Shown: one piece after another, positions 35,892 to 48,603 of the stretch
Layout of the letters: every line of letters starts with the position of its first letter
Position numbering within the stretch: the stretch's first letter is position 1
NCBI RefSeq assembly: GCF_008831285.2
Contig: NC_045139.1
Coordinates: forward strand, 19,672,892-19,736,891
Source: Nymphaea colorata
Taxonomy: Eukaryota > Streptophyta > Magnoliopsida > Nymphaeales > Nymphaeaceae
DNA length: 64,000 bases
Direction of reading: 5' to 3'
Position numbers and translations under genes: made by a program
Notes under the pieces: model-generated
Database searches by the model: none
Told to the model about the DNA's origin: nothing
Seen by the model: the letters and a program-made list of their open reading frames with translations, nothing else

Positions 35892-38800
35892 AAACAACTA
35901 ATTAACTATGAGAGCTTCATATAACAGACCATGATAGGGTCGTCAATTCCAAAGAGCTCAGATAGTGAAAATCAAGTTGCATACATATAAGTAATTAAAA
36001 TTGTTTTTTCAAAGGTCTAAAACACCCTTCAACTGGGGGAGATAGAAAAAAGAAGAAAACGAATAATTTATTTAAACAAAACCATTGTCTTCTATAAAGG
36101 TATTTCATGCTCTTCAAAGAAAAAACTTGACTTTTATATTTGCAACTTAATCTCTATTGTTTAATCTCTTTGAAATTGACAGCTAGCTAGGATGATTATC
36201 ATCAAGTTATATAATACCCCTCACCCTAAAAGTATTTCTAGCTTTGCCACTTCTAGGATCTCCCGCACATAATCCATAATCCTCAAATGTTCATATTATC
36301 GAATTTAAATATAAGAAACATATCGTCTGATTTTTGAATAAATAGTAGCGACAAGAAAATTAATTAGTTTATACGCTGTTTTTTAGTTAGATCTAGTTTT
36401 TTCCCACAAGTTTATTGGGTGCGAACTTATTAGCCGGATAAAATGAAGGCATCAACCAGTTTTATCTATAAAAAAGTTGCATTGAAAAGAGGCGTTATGT
36501 ATACTGAAAAAATCAAAATAAAATCCAAAATTTTGTCTCGTTTGTATAGGCTTGCTAGGATGTGCATTAGCCAGTCGCTGACGCACGAAAGATCTATATA
36601 GAGAACATTAGAATGGGCGGTTGATGATCGGCTAAAAGAAATGATGCTGTTAAATATTATTCAGTTACATCATCTGACAGCGTGTTCGCTGTAGACTCTA
36701 AACCACTTTCGTGTACCTTGTATGTCTCTTTTACAAACATGGAAACATGTCTCATAACGCAAACGCAAGAGTTTTTAAATACAACTTGTAAGCAAACGTG
36801 ATTTCATTTTCAAGTTAATAAAGGTTATGTCTAATATTCGAAGATTATCTTTAAAGTCTTACCAGAAATACGAGAGAGATACATACAAGGAAAATAAACA
36901 ATGTACGCTTATGTTGCAGCCACGCTCAATCCACGTGTTCTGTGAAACGTAGAAAGGTAGCAATGTTGATTGATGATAACTTAAACATGTCATTCTTTAA
37001 TGGAAGTTGTTTCTTTAGCGACCTATAATTCACATACCAGCTTATCTTTTAGATTTTTCTAAAGGGAAAATTCATTTCGCGTCGGCTCTTACCGTCGCAA
37101 GATACCAATTCCCGTTGCTTACGGACATCGAAGTTCCCAATTTTCCAAACTTAACACTGAACCCTCGCAGTCAGGCCGGGTCAAGGAGACAACAAATTTT
37201 CATGCTAAAGCACCTTCCCCCCTCTCTCTCTCTCGTGCACCTAAATATTCGAGTCGACCAAGCACACACAATTGTATTTGCAGCGGCGATTAACCTAAGC
37301 ACAAAATACGAGCAGTTGTTGTTGCGGCGTAATTCCGCCATGTCATGTAGACATGTAGGAGCAAGTTTCGATACTTATTTTGCTTTGATAAAAAAATAGT
37401 GGAAAGGCGTCATTCTTTTCCCCACTTTGTAAATCTTTCGATTAGTATGACTAGATTTAAGGGCCATTGGACAAAAGAAGCCCCTATCGACAGTTACATG
37501 CCAAAAGGCGATTCTTATTGAGAAAAATCAAAATAGGAGCAAACTATGCCCGGTCGATTGCCTTAATGGAAGAACTAAGAAGAAAAAGGGCAGAAAAAAA
37601 GAGCGTAAACAGTCCATCGCAGCCAGACATCTTCCATTTTTTTCAGTTACTTTTGATTTCCTCGGATCTCATTTCAAATCAGCTGAAAAGTCAAGAAAGG
37701 GTGGAGCGTCCAACCTTAAATCCAAGAAGATTACCGTGGCTGTCAGGTCGTCGACAATCAATGACTATCTTTTAACTTATAAGGGCCCAAGTCACTGTCC
37801 ATTTTATTAAATAATTATATTCAACGTGAATAGTTACACACCACATAAGGCCATGACTAGCTCAGCCTGCCTGAGTGCCCACTAAAGTAAACTAGTTGAA
37901 GCGTCTATGTGTGAAGAGGTGGTTATGTAGATCAGTCACAGCTTCTCGTACGTACATGAAAGGGTGCCTGTTATGCACATTGGCTTGTGGGAATACATGT
38001 CATGCACCCAGGGGGGTGGCTGTGCATGGTTCATTGGCTTATGCATATAACCATTTCGTCTTTATGTGTATATGTGTAACAAGTGTTAACATAACCATAA
38101 ATATTTTGCATATATCCTTTTGAAAAATATTAAAATTTAAAGGGTTGGTATACATAGTTAACAATATATTTAAAAAAAATCTTCGTAGTCTTTTCCTAGC
38201 AAGCCTACTTTTTGACAGGGAATATTAAATATCAAATCAGTTCTTTGTATTAACAGGGAATTCATGCATGGTTTCAAATCATTCCGTAGATTCTTCTAGA
38301 AAGCCAAATTAAGGGTTGCAAGATTTTTTGCTTCATAATTAGATCTTGAGAAAAAGAACATTTGGAAGGCTAGCTCTGCATTTAGTGGCAGCAAACTGAG
38401 GAGTTTGACTGCCTGTAGCTTTCTTCGACCAAATGGGACCTTGAAGACAAGACCACTGCTGCGTATTGAATTCTTGCGTTCGGCTTGTGTCAGTTCACAA
38501 CCAGAATATTGACTCGTATGAGTTATTTTGGTCTCCATCTTACTCGGGCTCTAACTAATGCCACACCAACCTAGCTGTGCATTTCTTCCTCGCCGTTTGA
38601 ACGCGTATCGCAGCCAGTTCTTTCTTTCCGTCTCTTTCTCTCTCTCAATCTCTCTGTGGTTAACTTTTAACCAACAGGATCTCTGTGGTTAACTTTCAAC
38701 CAACAGGAAGCTGCTGGCAAATTTTGTCAGCAAGGTACAATTTTTTCTCAATAAGTTGGCCTTTTTTCTCGGCATCTTCCTAGGGATGTTGCTGATCTAA

Positions 38801-39869
38801 CCGCTTGAAAAATGGAACTCCCCTTTGTCAGAGCATCTGCTGTCCTCTTTGAAGGCTTTCTCTCATTCCATACGTATGACAGGTTTGACTGCTGTATTGT
38901 TGTTTGCATCTCAGTTTGTATCTCACTTGATGTTCTTGGCAGCTGCAAATTTCTTTTCCTAATGATGTCAACCTCCTTAAAAATTAAGGACAATGTTGTG
39001 TGTAACGTAACCCACATTAATGGGGCCAATAGATACAGTGTATCATATTGTAAATTTTGTTCATTAAACAAATAAAAAAATAAGAAAGAAATATATTAAC
39101 TATCAGAAAAATCAAGAAAAATATGGTTTTAGCATTAATGAACATTCATCAATTTAACGTAATATAATCATAATACTATACATCATAATACATCAAAAAA
39201 TAAGTTTTGTCTGTCACATATCACAAGATAAAATTGTTCAACGCAAATAATGAATGAAATTACCATTGTTTGCGTCATATCTTTCATAATATTGTTCTCG
39301 AACAACGACATAAGCAGACTAGGCTGTTCATCAGCATTCTCTACCCTTTCAGCCAAGATCCATCTCCCCTGGGTTCTTCCTCAACGCACAAATCAAATAT
39401 ATTATAGTAGTCCAAGCTAATTAATAGGATCAAAAGGAACCTAACAAAGATTTTTCATGATAATAGTTCAATGTTTTTTAGGACAGCTAAAAACCCTATT
39501 TTCCATGGAATGGAAAAGCATTGGGAGACGTTCAAATTTCATTTCATTAGAATAGTGTTAAGAAGAACTGTTGTAGCGAGGAAATGTCCACCTAAAAAAT
39601 AAGTAGTGCTGATGGCCATACAAAGTCCTAGTAGTTGTTAGAATTTAGTTTAGAGAAAGTTCAGGAGTATTTGGGTTGTGGGCCTGTGGCATTTAGGGAA
39701 AGTAATTTGGTTAATGCTCCATATGTTTAATATGTATTTAATGACAGTGGTTGTGTAAGTTGGTGGGAAGTTAGCTGGATTTATGGAGTTTTAAATTCAA
39801 CAGTACTATAGAAAAATGTACGAAAACATGATTTATTATTAGAAAAAAGTAGTTTCACTCATTGTTGTA
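35156..39869. other. Spacer, no gene recognised
   Basis: It holds an (AT)n array at about 35830-35888 and a 28-bp tandem duplication at about 38650-38706 (TCTCTGTGGTTAACTTT and AACCAACAGG, twice). Open stretches at 37467-37775 (+) and 38748-39071 (-) are long for AT-rich spacer but have no recognisable domain. Confidence 0.55.
35830..35888 (+). repeat. (AT)n microsatellite
   Basis: About 29 AT units in spacer DNA. Confidence 0.95.
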
Positions 39870-40570
39870 CTATATGTACAATACGGGGTCAATACGTATG
39901 ATACGATATGTATTTTTTACAAAATATGATATGATACATGCTCAGTATCGTACGATAATGGCTGATTTCAAAAAATGGGGGCTGGAACCCCCATTTTCGA
40001 GTTTGTTTTATAAAAACTCTGCTATTTTTCATTTTTAACCTAGAGATTGTGCTGCCGTGGAGGGAAATTATCGATTTCCATCGTTAAATCATCGATTTTA
40101 AAAATGAAATCATCGATTATACTATAAATTTGTGCATGGGTGGCTGATTCTTGTTGGGAGGAAAGAGGTTTTTTTAAATCATGAAGATGAAAATAAAGAA
40201 CAAGATGGAGATGAGGATGAGAATGAATATGATGAAGATTATGAATGAGAGTCGATAGTACTTTCATTTTATATGTATTGACATTGAACATTTTCACAAT
40301 TTCATTATCATTTTGTGATGTAATATATAACATCTAAAACTTGTTTTTTGATGTGGTATCTCATAGACTTATAGACCTTATGACTTATAAATATATGTGT
40401 ATTTACGAAGAACATATTATGAATTTTTTTCATCCTCATAGACTTGTTTTTTATGAATTTTTTGATTTTTTTTATATTTTTTTAATTTATTAAAAAAACG
40501 ATGTAATTACGATACATTACGATATTTTACGATACAACCTATCTTAAAACGATCAGAGTAATTGTGGTCT
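39870..40570 (+). repeat. Possible DNA-transposon remnant with TACGATA clusters at both ends
   Basis: Words such as ATACGATA, GTATCGTACGATA and TTACGATA cluster at 39891-39960 and, mostly as TACGATA on the + strand, at 40499-40553. Between them a short frame at 40183-40248 encodes an acidic end (EDENKEQDGDEDENEYDEDY and stop). Acidic C-terminal tails and subterminal short-motif clusters are found in plant hAT elements, but no hAT dimerisation motif is legible here. Family is uncertain. Confidence 0.4.
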
Positions 40571-42519
40571 ATCAGTGACCTATAAATATGCTATGATTTA
40601 AGGTATTAGTTATTGAAAGAAACAAAATGGTTTGTAAGAGGGGGAGCCAAAAGTTCTATTTTGAGGGGTCAAATAGTGGAGCAATAAACTGTTAAAAGTG
40701 GCCAATATATCTTTTGAAAATCCCTAAAGGGCCCGAAAGAAATTTTTTTAAAATTTTGTTTATGTGAATTTTAAAATTTCAAAGTTTGACGGTGGCTAAG
40801 GCCCCTCCACCTTCCTTGCCTCCGCCATGGTTTATGGTTTTTGTTGTTTATGAATTTTAAAATTTTGTAGCGGATTATTTCTTTAATTCTTTCCTTTTTC
40901 CAGCACAGTTAATGACAGGAAGTTTTTTGTGTTTATGAATTTTTTTGTTGGATTTTTATAGCTGGTTATTTTCTTCTATAAAATTTCTTTTCCAAGATAG
41001 CATATACCACGAGGAAGCCGGGGAGGGAGGAAGTGAAGCTCGATGGCTGGGTACGAGTTAATGTATCAAAGGCCGAGCCAGAAAAGATTTTCAGAGGGGG
41101 CATTCTTCACAGACGTTTATGTTTGAAGGGGCATTTATATACATAACGTAACAAGTATTTAAAATCGATGCATCCAGGTATATGAATAAATTGTGTGGGT
41201 AGGAATTAGCCGGTTAAAATTTCCAAAATTTTATTTTAGTCGCAGGACAGCTGAGCTGCTTTCTGCCCCTCCAAGCCGGCCGGAGAAGTAAAGCTCCATG
41301 CATGGTGTGGGTGACGGTGCTACCGTTGACATTGAGAACTCAAAGACGGCAACATTGAGGAGGGAAGGGCGACCCCATAGTCGATCCAGGTGATTGACAT
41401 TGTCGCCGGACTTGAGGTCGACTCCAACTGGTCAAGATCGGTGCAGCCCATTCTCAAATATGTTTTTTTTTTCTTTTTCAAAAGTAAATTGTGCAGAAAG
41501 TCCAAATTTCTTTATGCAATTCATTTGTAATGTTTCCTAAGTAAAAAATTATTGGATGACTTAACCTGTAGTTCCAAGCTTTTCGACGGTTTCATCGTTT
41601 CGTAAGATGCAGTAGTTAGATTGTTGGAAAACTCCGATTTCACATCGTATCAAAATCCTAACAAATATGGCGCATCGGCATTCATCGGTAGGTTATGCTT
41701 AAAATAATAAATTCTTGTTTCTTCCCTTGAAGATCTTTTTAAAGACAAATACGTGATCATCTTTAAAAAAGAAAAAGTCTTGTCAAAGAAGTGATGAATG
41801 TCTGCTGGCCGGAAGGAAGAGAGCTTGTGAAGCTACCGGCCAAAGATCCGCCATCTAGGCGGCGTATAAAGAGACAGACGGCGCGGCCCTGGGCCTTCCC
41901 TACTCCACCCTCTCGTTTATTACGCCATACGATGGAGATGGGTCTCGTTCTAGCAACTGTCATTTTAAAAGAACTAAACTGTTTCAATTTTCTTTCTATT
42001 AACCGAAACGAGCTGTAACGCTTGATATGCGGCGAAACGGCTTTTGTGGGGTTCGTGTCGGCCGATATATTAAAAGGGCCACTTCGGGTCTCTTCTCGTT
42101 TCGGTCCTTCGGCGATCCAACGCACAGATACGGATCCCCTACATACCGTTTCAGTAACTCTGCTGAGGACGCGCCTAAGTAGAAAGAAGTCCAGATAAAA
42201 TACGAAAATGATGACAAAAAATGCCAGACACATGGTTGGTCGTTGCCGAAAAGAGCTGCTTTGATACGGCACCTTTCGGTGGTAGAATTGCCAAATTTTA
42301 TTTTATATTTCCTAAGGTCGCGGTGACGACGAAGAAGCTTGGATCTACTTCTTCTTTTCCAGTTTTTTCCTTCTGTCTGCGCCATGAATAGGCGCTTTGC
42401 TGTCCCACCAAATGACGTATGATTAATATCAAACGTAATATTATTTACTGAGGAGATGTGACGGCCCTGCTTGTTTTACTCATGCAGCTACAATTTTCAT
42501 TTGTGTGGTGCTTTCCTTC
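40571..42519. other. Spacer upstream of the SLAH gene
   Basis: No gene recognised. From about 41790 the composition becomes GC-richer with short overlapping frames on both strands. These do not resemble a known protein and may be distal promoter DNA of the following gene. Confidence 0.5.
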
Positions 42520-42522
42520 CCC

Positions 42523-42530
42523 TATAAATA
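42523..42530 (+). promoter_or_regulatory. TATA box of the SLAH gene
   Basis: CCCCTATAAATATG is a consensus plant TATA box 687 bp before the start codon and about 300 bp before the donor of the 5'UTR intron. The start of transcription should lie near 42555-42565. Confidence 0.7.
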
Positions 42531-42557
42531 TGTGCACGATGTCCTCAACACTGGTGT

Positions 42558-43209
42558 CAGAACGCGTTGCTGAAGTTTTGAGAGTTTGGGACCTCCTTTA
42601 TGTCTAAGAAACATATTTCTTTTAACGTGTCAGCACCGGGAGATTCCATCTACAAATGGTAGATGCAATCCGTTGAAGGATGGCCGCTTTCCGAGAGTTG
42701 TGATCTTTGATGCGCACAATAGATTTCTTTAGTGCAGTGTCAGATAAAAGGAGGTTTCTTCTGCGAATGGTAGATTGGAACTTGTTGGCGTTCCATTGAT
42801 TGATCTCCCTTGACTTTAGACAGGTAAGATAATTTGCTTGGTTCTCTCCTGCTATTCTTGGTTGATTGTTTGTTTGAGATGGCGAGTTTGGGACAACTTT
42901 TCAGTATAAATTAGCTGAAATATTAGTGATCTATATGAAAGAATGTGCGTGACAATATTGCTGTATGATCTCACTTTTTGTTGTTTGTTGAACTCCGCTT
43001 GTCTTTTCTAGCTGGCTGATTTAGCATTCCTCTGGGATGTGGTGGCTCCCCCACATCTTCTCATTTCTGTAAGATTAATCCGTCTATATGTCAGTTTAGA
43101 TATCTGCTGTTGATCAAATGATTTTTTCTTTCTTTTCTTTTATCGCTTAAAAGAAGCAGCTGTGAGTCAATGTCATTCTTGATGGTCTGTAGGTACTTTC
43201 TTTTTACTC
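42558..43209 (+). other. 5'UTR of the SLAH gene with an intron
   Basis: The leader exon ends at 42823 (GACAG, donor GTAAGAT). The intron 42824-43192 ends in GGTCTGTAG, leaving 17 leader bases before ATG 43210. Introns in the leader often raise expression in plants; that is general knowledge, not seen here. The leader exon contains at least two upstream ORFs (see 42600-42662). Confidence 0.6.
42600..42662 (+). CDS. Upstream ORF in the SLAH leader, 20 codons
   Basis: ATG at 42600 is followed by 19 more sense codons (MSKKHISFNVSAPGDSIYKW) and TAG at 42660-42662, all inside the leader exon. A second small upstream ORF of six codons (MVDAIR) begins at about 42657 and overlaps its end. If transcription starts near 42560, the 20-codon ORF is the first one met by the ribosome and would be expected to lower translation of the channel. 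Whether its peptide is conserved is unknown. Confidence 0.45.
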   Translation: MSKKHISFNVSAPGDSIYKW

Positions 43210-46200
43210 ATGGCTCACTGTGCTGCTGCAACCGAGAAGCAGGACCACGGGGAAGAGCTTCCACCTCTATTTCAGATTTTGGCATCTGAAACTGTTGATG
43301 GATTTGATGAAGTGTGCTATCAGACGCTCGAACTGCCTTGTACCGATTCTGCAGAAGGTCCTTCTTTGGCGAATGTAAGCCGACTTCTGTTTCTTTCACA
43401 GAACTGCATATGCAGAACAGATGCAAACAAAGTTCATGTTTTTGAATTTGCAAAATGAATCCTTCTTCTGTTTCACTCTACATGCTCTAGAACCAGGAAT
43501 TTTCTCGGTAGCACAATTAGATATGAGCAAACCTTTATCTTATCTTGCTTCGGCTTTAGCAAGTTTGATCCAATTTGGTGTTGAAGTATTTGGCTGGCCT
43601 CACAAGGGCCCCAGCAGCTAGTTAGGTGGGTCGCCTTGTTGAGGCCTGCGGCCCTGCAAGTTGAAAGTAAAGAGATTGATCCGTCCATGAGGTCAACAGT
43701 TTGATCCCTTTTGCAGGGCCAACAGCCATCATGAAAGTTCATGGTAGGTATGGACAGGGAACCCGAGGTTCTAAATAAAGAGGCTACCACAATTGAATAC
43801 GCATCTTTAAGTCCACCAAGTTCTAACAATTCCAGAATAATCCACAGATCTCATTTTCAAAATGCTGAAAAGAAGACCAGATCTGGTGTTCATTCAATTT
43901 TGTGTCTTTTACCTGTTCTTTTCATCATGGCACTGGGGTTCATGTATACAAGCGGACATCCCCATGCATTGATTTCATCAGTTCAAACTGTTGAGGAGCT
44001 TGATGACTTTAGTTGTTTGTGCTAGTTCACATATGATGCATGTATTTTTTTAAGTTACCAACTTATCATATGGTCTGATTCTTAACCATGTCTTTTCTTT
44101 CCCCTTTCTTTTGTTCTATTGCAGGAAAAGGTAGCAGACTCAACACCCGTGCAATTACCAATTTCATCTTCACCATTAGTTCCAAATCACTGCCATTCAG
44201 TTTCTATCAGCATGCCTTCCTCCCCGTTGGGTGCAAAATCTAAAGGATTTCCTGATGACTATGTTGGCAATGAGAATGCTGCTACTGATGGTACTGGAGG
44301 GAAGGCTGCCTATTGTGGTAATGCATCTGTGAAGCAGCCCAATCAGGCAATGTTTTATTCCATTCCCATACCAAAGGGCACTGCATATGCAGACAATATC
44401 ACAAAGGGATTGCCTCCTGATTATATAAGACATGACCAGAATGGTTCACAAAGTGAGAGCCGCACAATGAAATCATTCAACTCTTTCAAGACCTGGTCTG
44501 GAAGGCTGGAGAGGCAGTTATCGGTACTAAGAGGCAGACAGCAAGAAGAGGAATTTGCTAATGATAGCTCCCCACCCCCTGAGATTGATGTTTTGCCAGT
44601 GGATCGTTACTTTGATGCTCTAGAAGGACCTGAACTTGAAACTCTGAAGGTATCTAACAAAAAAAAATCGGTTTTGTGTTAGAAAATTTTCTGATCAGGA
44701 TTAGGATTTGGATGAGCTTAAGAATGTCTTTTTCATTATATTTTGACTGATATTTTTAATCAGTCAGAATGGTTTCAGCAAATTCATTTACTTCTGCAGC
44801 GTCGTCGAACTACTATTTGTTGCATAGAGAGGTTAGTTTTATCTTGTGAACAAATCTTAAACTTTTGAAGTAGAATATAATCCTACAAACTCTAATTTTA
44901 CCTGACAAAGAAAACATGTGAAGACAGTGATGAAATCAATCTAATGTCAAGCATATGGCTTCTGACAAATTTTTCAAATGAAAATCTGGATTCTGAGGTC
45001 AATCTTCCAAATTGAAAAACCTGTTATGTTGTTGCATACAAATAGATGGCAAAGTTGGACAACCAAGACGATGCAGTTTGGCACTCGCTTTGGTGTTCCA
45101 ATAAATGAATAGCTTTTTACATCCAGAAGCCTCCAGACAACCATGTTGTGGGATGTGTTCTATTCTCTTCTAGCCAAAGTCTGAATACGACTTTGGCTTT
45201 GTTCTTTTGTACACACAATTGATTGCCTAGGTTTTTTGAGTATGATTTTGAAGTTATATTCACTTAGAGAGATCAATTTTTTTCTCACTGAATCCACACC
45301 ATGTTCATTTTGTCTAACCTCCACTCATACATTCCTCCCAACTGGCTGTACGTTTATCAAATTTCAAAAACTCCTACAAAATCAAAATTCTAGTGCATAA
45401 ACACGAGATGTCTAAAATTCCCCAAAGCTTTTCGCTGATTTATGAATGATTCATATGCAGCAGGTGGAAACCTTGATAAATCAAGTCGCAGAAAAGTTTA
45501 AACCAAGCAGAAGCTAAGAAAACATCTGGTGCATCCTGTGCAAATGAAGTTAACGTAGAACCTGTCACTAGTGACTACTGCAACTACATTATGAGAAAAG
45601 TCATTAGCATGCATCAGGAACCTGATGCAGGTGCAGCTTCTTTCGCTCGGTGCACAGGAATAATATCTAAAACAAGGTTAAACCAGAGGTTCTATAATTT
45701 CCATGCACCAAAGTCCATGTAGAACCTTCACATATGAACTTATCATCCAGGAGCACAGTTAAATCTTCAGGCTGAAGCCAAGGTGGCATTATTGAAAGCA
45801 CACCTGGTACATCTACCATCAACATTGATACTTGTTAGTGGATATGTTATGAAATTTAATCCATCTTTTGTTGCAGATATCATAATAGATAAGATTGCAA
45901 CGAGTTATAAGCTCTCAATGATGCTATGTTGAGTTTCCGGAGTCTATTTTTTAGTAACAAGTGTTATGTTCTTCTCTGCTAGTCTTGCTCCATCTAAACT
46001 ACGTAATAACTGTTTCTCTCTGCACTTTGTCCGCTGTTAACTGTTTTTAAATCCCTGAAACAGTTGATTGGTTAAGGGAAAGCTTTCTCATATGGTTATG
46101 TTGCAAACTGAGTCGAAGGAAATTCCAATTGGTCGCACAGAAGAATGCATATCCCCTTGTTAGGTCCTTAAGCTACACAAAACAGATACAAGCACTCTTG

Positions 46201-48603
46201 GTTCGATGAGCAATTCTTATATTACACCTAAATCAGGAAGGAAGTGAAAGAAGGCCAAAGTGTTGATGCGGATTAAAACTTTCAATATGCAATTCAAAAT
46301 TTTTAACTTGTTTGGACCTGTTCCACTGAATGTCAGACTCGAGCGTGTCTAACAACTAATTGACAACCTTTTTTTTGTTCCTCAGGACTCTGAGGAGCTG
46401 CTCCTTCCTGAAGATCAGAAGTGGCCCTTCCTTCTGAGATTCCCAATTTCTTCCTTTGGTATCTGCCTTGGCCTCAGCAGCCAAGCTATCCTTTGGAAAA
46501 CGCTGGCAACAGCCTCTTCCACACAGTTTTTGCATGTAAGCCCCATTATAAACATGATTCTTTGGTTTGCCTCCGCAGCAGTTGTTGCAACTATTGCCAC
46601 CATCTATAGTCTCAAGATCATCTTCTATTTTGAAGCTGTCCGGCGTGAATACTACCACCCAGTTCGTATCAATTTCTTCTTTGCCCCGTGGATTGCATGC
46701 TTGTTCTTAGTTATGGGGTTACCTCCTTCACTTGTGAAAAACTTACATCCAGTGCTCTGGTATGTCTTGATGGCTCCAATTTTCTGTCTTGAACTCAAAT
46801 TATATGGACAATGGATGTCAGGAGGCCAACGCAGACTGTCTAAGGTAGCTAATCCATCAAACCATCTATCTATTGTTGGAAACTTTGTTGGTGCATTGCT
46901 GGGGGCCACAATGGGACTGAGAGAAGGGCCTCTATTCTTCTTTGCCATTGGTTTGGCACATTATGGAGTGCTGTTTGTTACATTGTACCAGAGACTGCCA
47001 ACCAATGAGACACTCCCGAAAGAACTCCACCCTGTATTCTTCCTGTTTGTTGCAGCTCCAAGTGTTGCTTCTATGGCATGGGCCAGGATCCAAGGGAATT
47101 TTGACTACGTCGCAAGGATAGCGTATTTTATTGCATTGTTTCTCTATATTTCACTGGTAAGTTTTCTTTTTCTACATAATTGTCTGTGCATTTTTCCTGA
47201 GGAATGGCAAGCTCTAGGCTTTGGCATCTTGACTTCCATTGATTGCAAGACTTATGCCTCCAAGTGCATTGTCTTGTAGTTCATGGAAGAGTTAACTATG
47301 GGCTGATCTAATCCTAGATGATTTGTTCAAGGTGGAAAATGCATTGATGTGGTGGATATCTTAAGCCCAATAATAGTGCCAAAGCCATGATAAGTGTTTT
47401 ACAAAAAAAATTATCTTGTTGAGGTTTTAATATCCAATGTGACATGTTTTTTCTTGCATCTGCAGGCTGTTCGAATTAACTTCTTCCGTGGTTTCAGGTA
47501 CTTCACATTTGATTTGTGCGTTTTCAACATTTGGTTCTATGCATGCTCTTGCACTCTTAGAGGAATGAATATTACAAGTGGCTCTGTTATATATATATAT
47601 ATATATAAAATGCAATAATGGATCTAGATTCAAGATGGGGACAATAATTTTTGAGGGGTTTCTCAGAATTGACATAGTAACCTGACTCGCATAAATTCCT
47701 TGCCATTTGTATCACTCATCTTGGAGGACTTGTTAGTTGGAGCAAGGGCAAGTATTCACTACATAGACAATCACAAAGACATGCATAATATAGCTTTATG
47801 ATCCTGAAATATCATGGTTGCAGGTGGCTTTTGTTTAACTGATGTGTTACTCTTTCTTTGTCTTTTTTTTTTTTTTTTGAAAACATGCTTCAACTAATTT
47901 AGAGAAAGAAGTTTGAATTTTTATCTCAAATTTTAGCACGTATTAGAAACCTCTCTCTCTCCCCCCTCCCCCTTCCTGGAAACCACGTTTGATCATAAAG
48001 TTGCCTATCGTAGTGCATGTCAGCTAGACAAGAACCGGCACATGTTCAGGTTAAGTGAAAAGTAGTTATAAGTATAGCCTCTGCATTGTTCTAGCATGAA
48101 TGAGGCTGATGCAGCATTTCGTATATCATAATCCCATCTTGAGTCTGCCTGTCCTAGATTGTTCAAGATTTGAATCACTGCAACAGTTTCAGGCACTGTT
48201 CTCAGAGATGTCTCACATGATAGCCCTAATTCTAAGCTAGATATCCATGTAAAGTGGTTGACAATCTAATGTCAGGTGTTGATAATGTAGGTTTTCACTA
48301 GCATGGTGGGCTTATACATTTCCAATGACTGGCGCTTCAATTGCAACAATTAGATACTCGAGTGTGGTTACATCTACCATAACGCGGGCTCTCTCTGTTG
48401 TACTGTCCTCTGTTTCTTCTCTCACAGTGCTGGCTTTACTCGTTTCAACTATCATCCATGCTTTTGTCCTTCATGATCTCTTTCCGAATGACATTGCCAT
48501 TGCTATTACACGGAAGAAAGTTAAGACAGGCAAGAAACAGACACATCTAAGGACAGTATATTCAGACATTCCGATGACAGAAGCTGACAAATCAAATTGC
48601 TGA
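43210..48603 (+). CDS. SLAH3-like: S-type (slow) anion channel, SLAH2/SLAH3-like; five coding exons, 601 aa
   Basis: Coding exons: 43210-43374, 44125-44649, 46386-47156, 47466-47497 and 48291-48603. All introns are GT-AG; exon phases join to 1806 bases without a stop. The protein belongs to the tellurite-resistance/dicarboxylate transporter (TDT) family: plasma-membrane channels that release nitrate and chloride, in guard cells and roots. Residues 1-240 are a cytosolic N-terminus with SVSISMPSSP (80-89) and KTWSGRLERQLS (177-188), both typical of SLAH2/SLAH3 and absent from SLAC1-like short forms; such N-termini are phosphorylation targets in Arabidopsis. The membrane core starts at KWPFLLRFPIS (242) and has about ten helices, with AVRREYYHPVRINFFFAPW (314-332), SGGQRRLSKVANPSNHLS (375-392), GLREGPLFFF (407-416), NETLPKELHPVFFLFVAAPS (437-456) and AWWAYTFPMTGASIATIRYS in the last exon. 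The C-terminus is short. No defect is visible; it looks functional. SLAH2 versus SLAH3 cannot be decided by eye. Confidence 0.95.
45480..45719 (+). other. 80-codon open stretch inside SLAH intron 2
   Basis: Intron 2 (44650-46385) is by far the longest intron. It contains an 80-codon open stretch without a usable start, ended by TAG at 45720. It includes residues such as EAKKTSGASCANEVNVEPVT and is GC-richer than the rest of the intron. It is not flanked by clear splice sites and has no known match. It may be chance or a captured fragment. Confidence 0.3.

Noticed and set aside
37467-37775. 102-codon frame, basic N-terminal half
   Set aside because: No domain or splice context; overlapping frames on the other strand are similar in quality.
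38748-39071. 107-codon frame on the - strand with a TADALTKGS run, slightly like the end of an RNase H
   Set aside because: No acidic catalytic residues and no neighbouring reverse transcriptase; similarity too short.
41763-42385. Long overlapping frames on both strands upstream of the SLAH gene
   Set aside because: They sit in GC-richer promoter-side DNA where stops are rarer; no family resemblance.
43741-44025. Open frame inside SLAH intron 1 with a hydrophobic stretch
   Set aside because: A candidate exon here (after TTTTGCAG, ending at CATG/GTAGGT) would bring a stop in the frame given by exon 1; skipping it joins exons 1 and 2 in phase.
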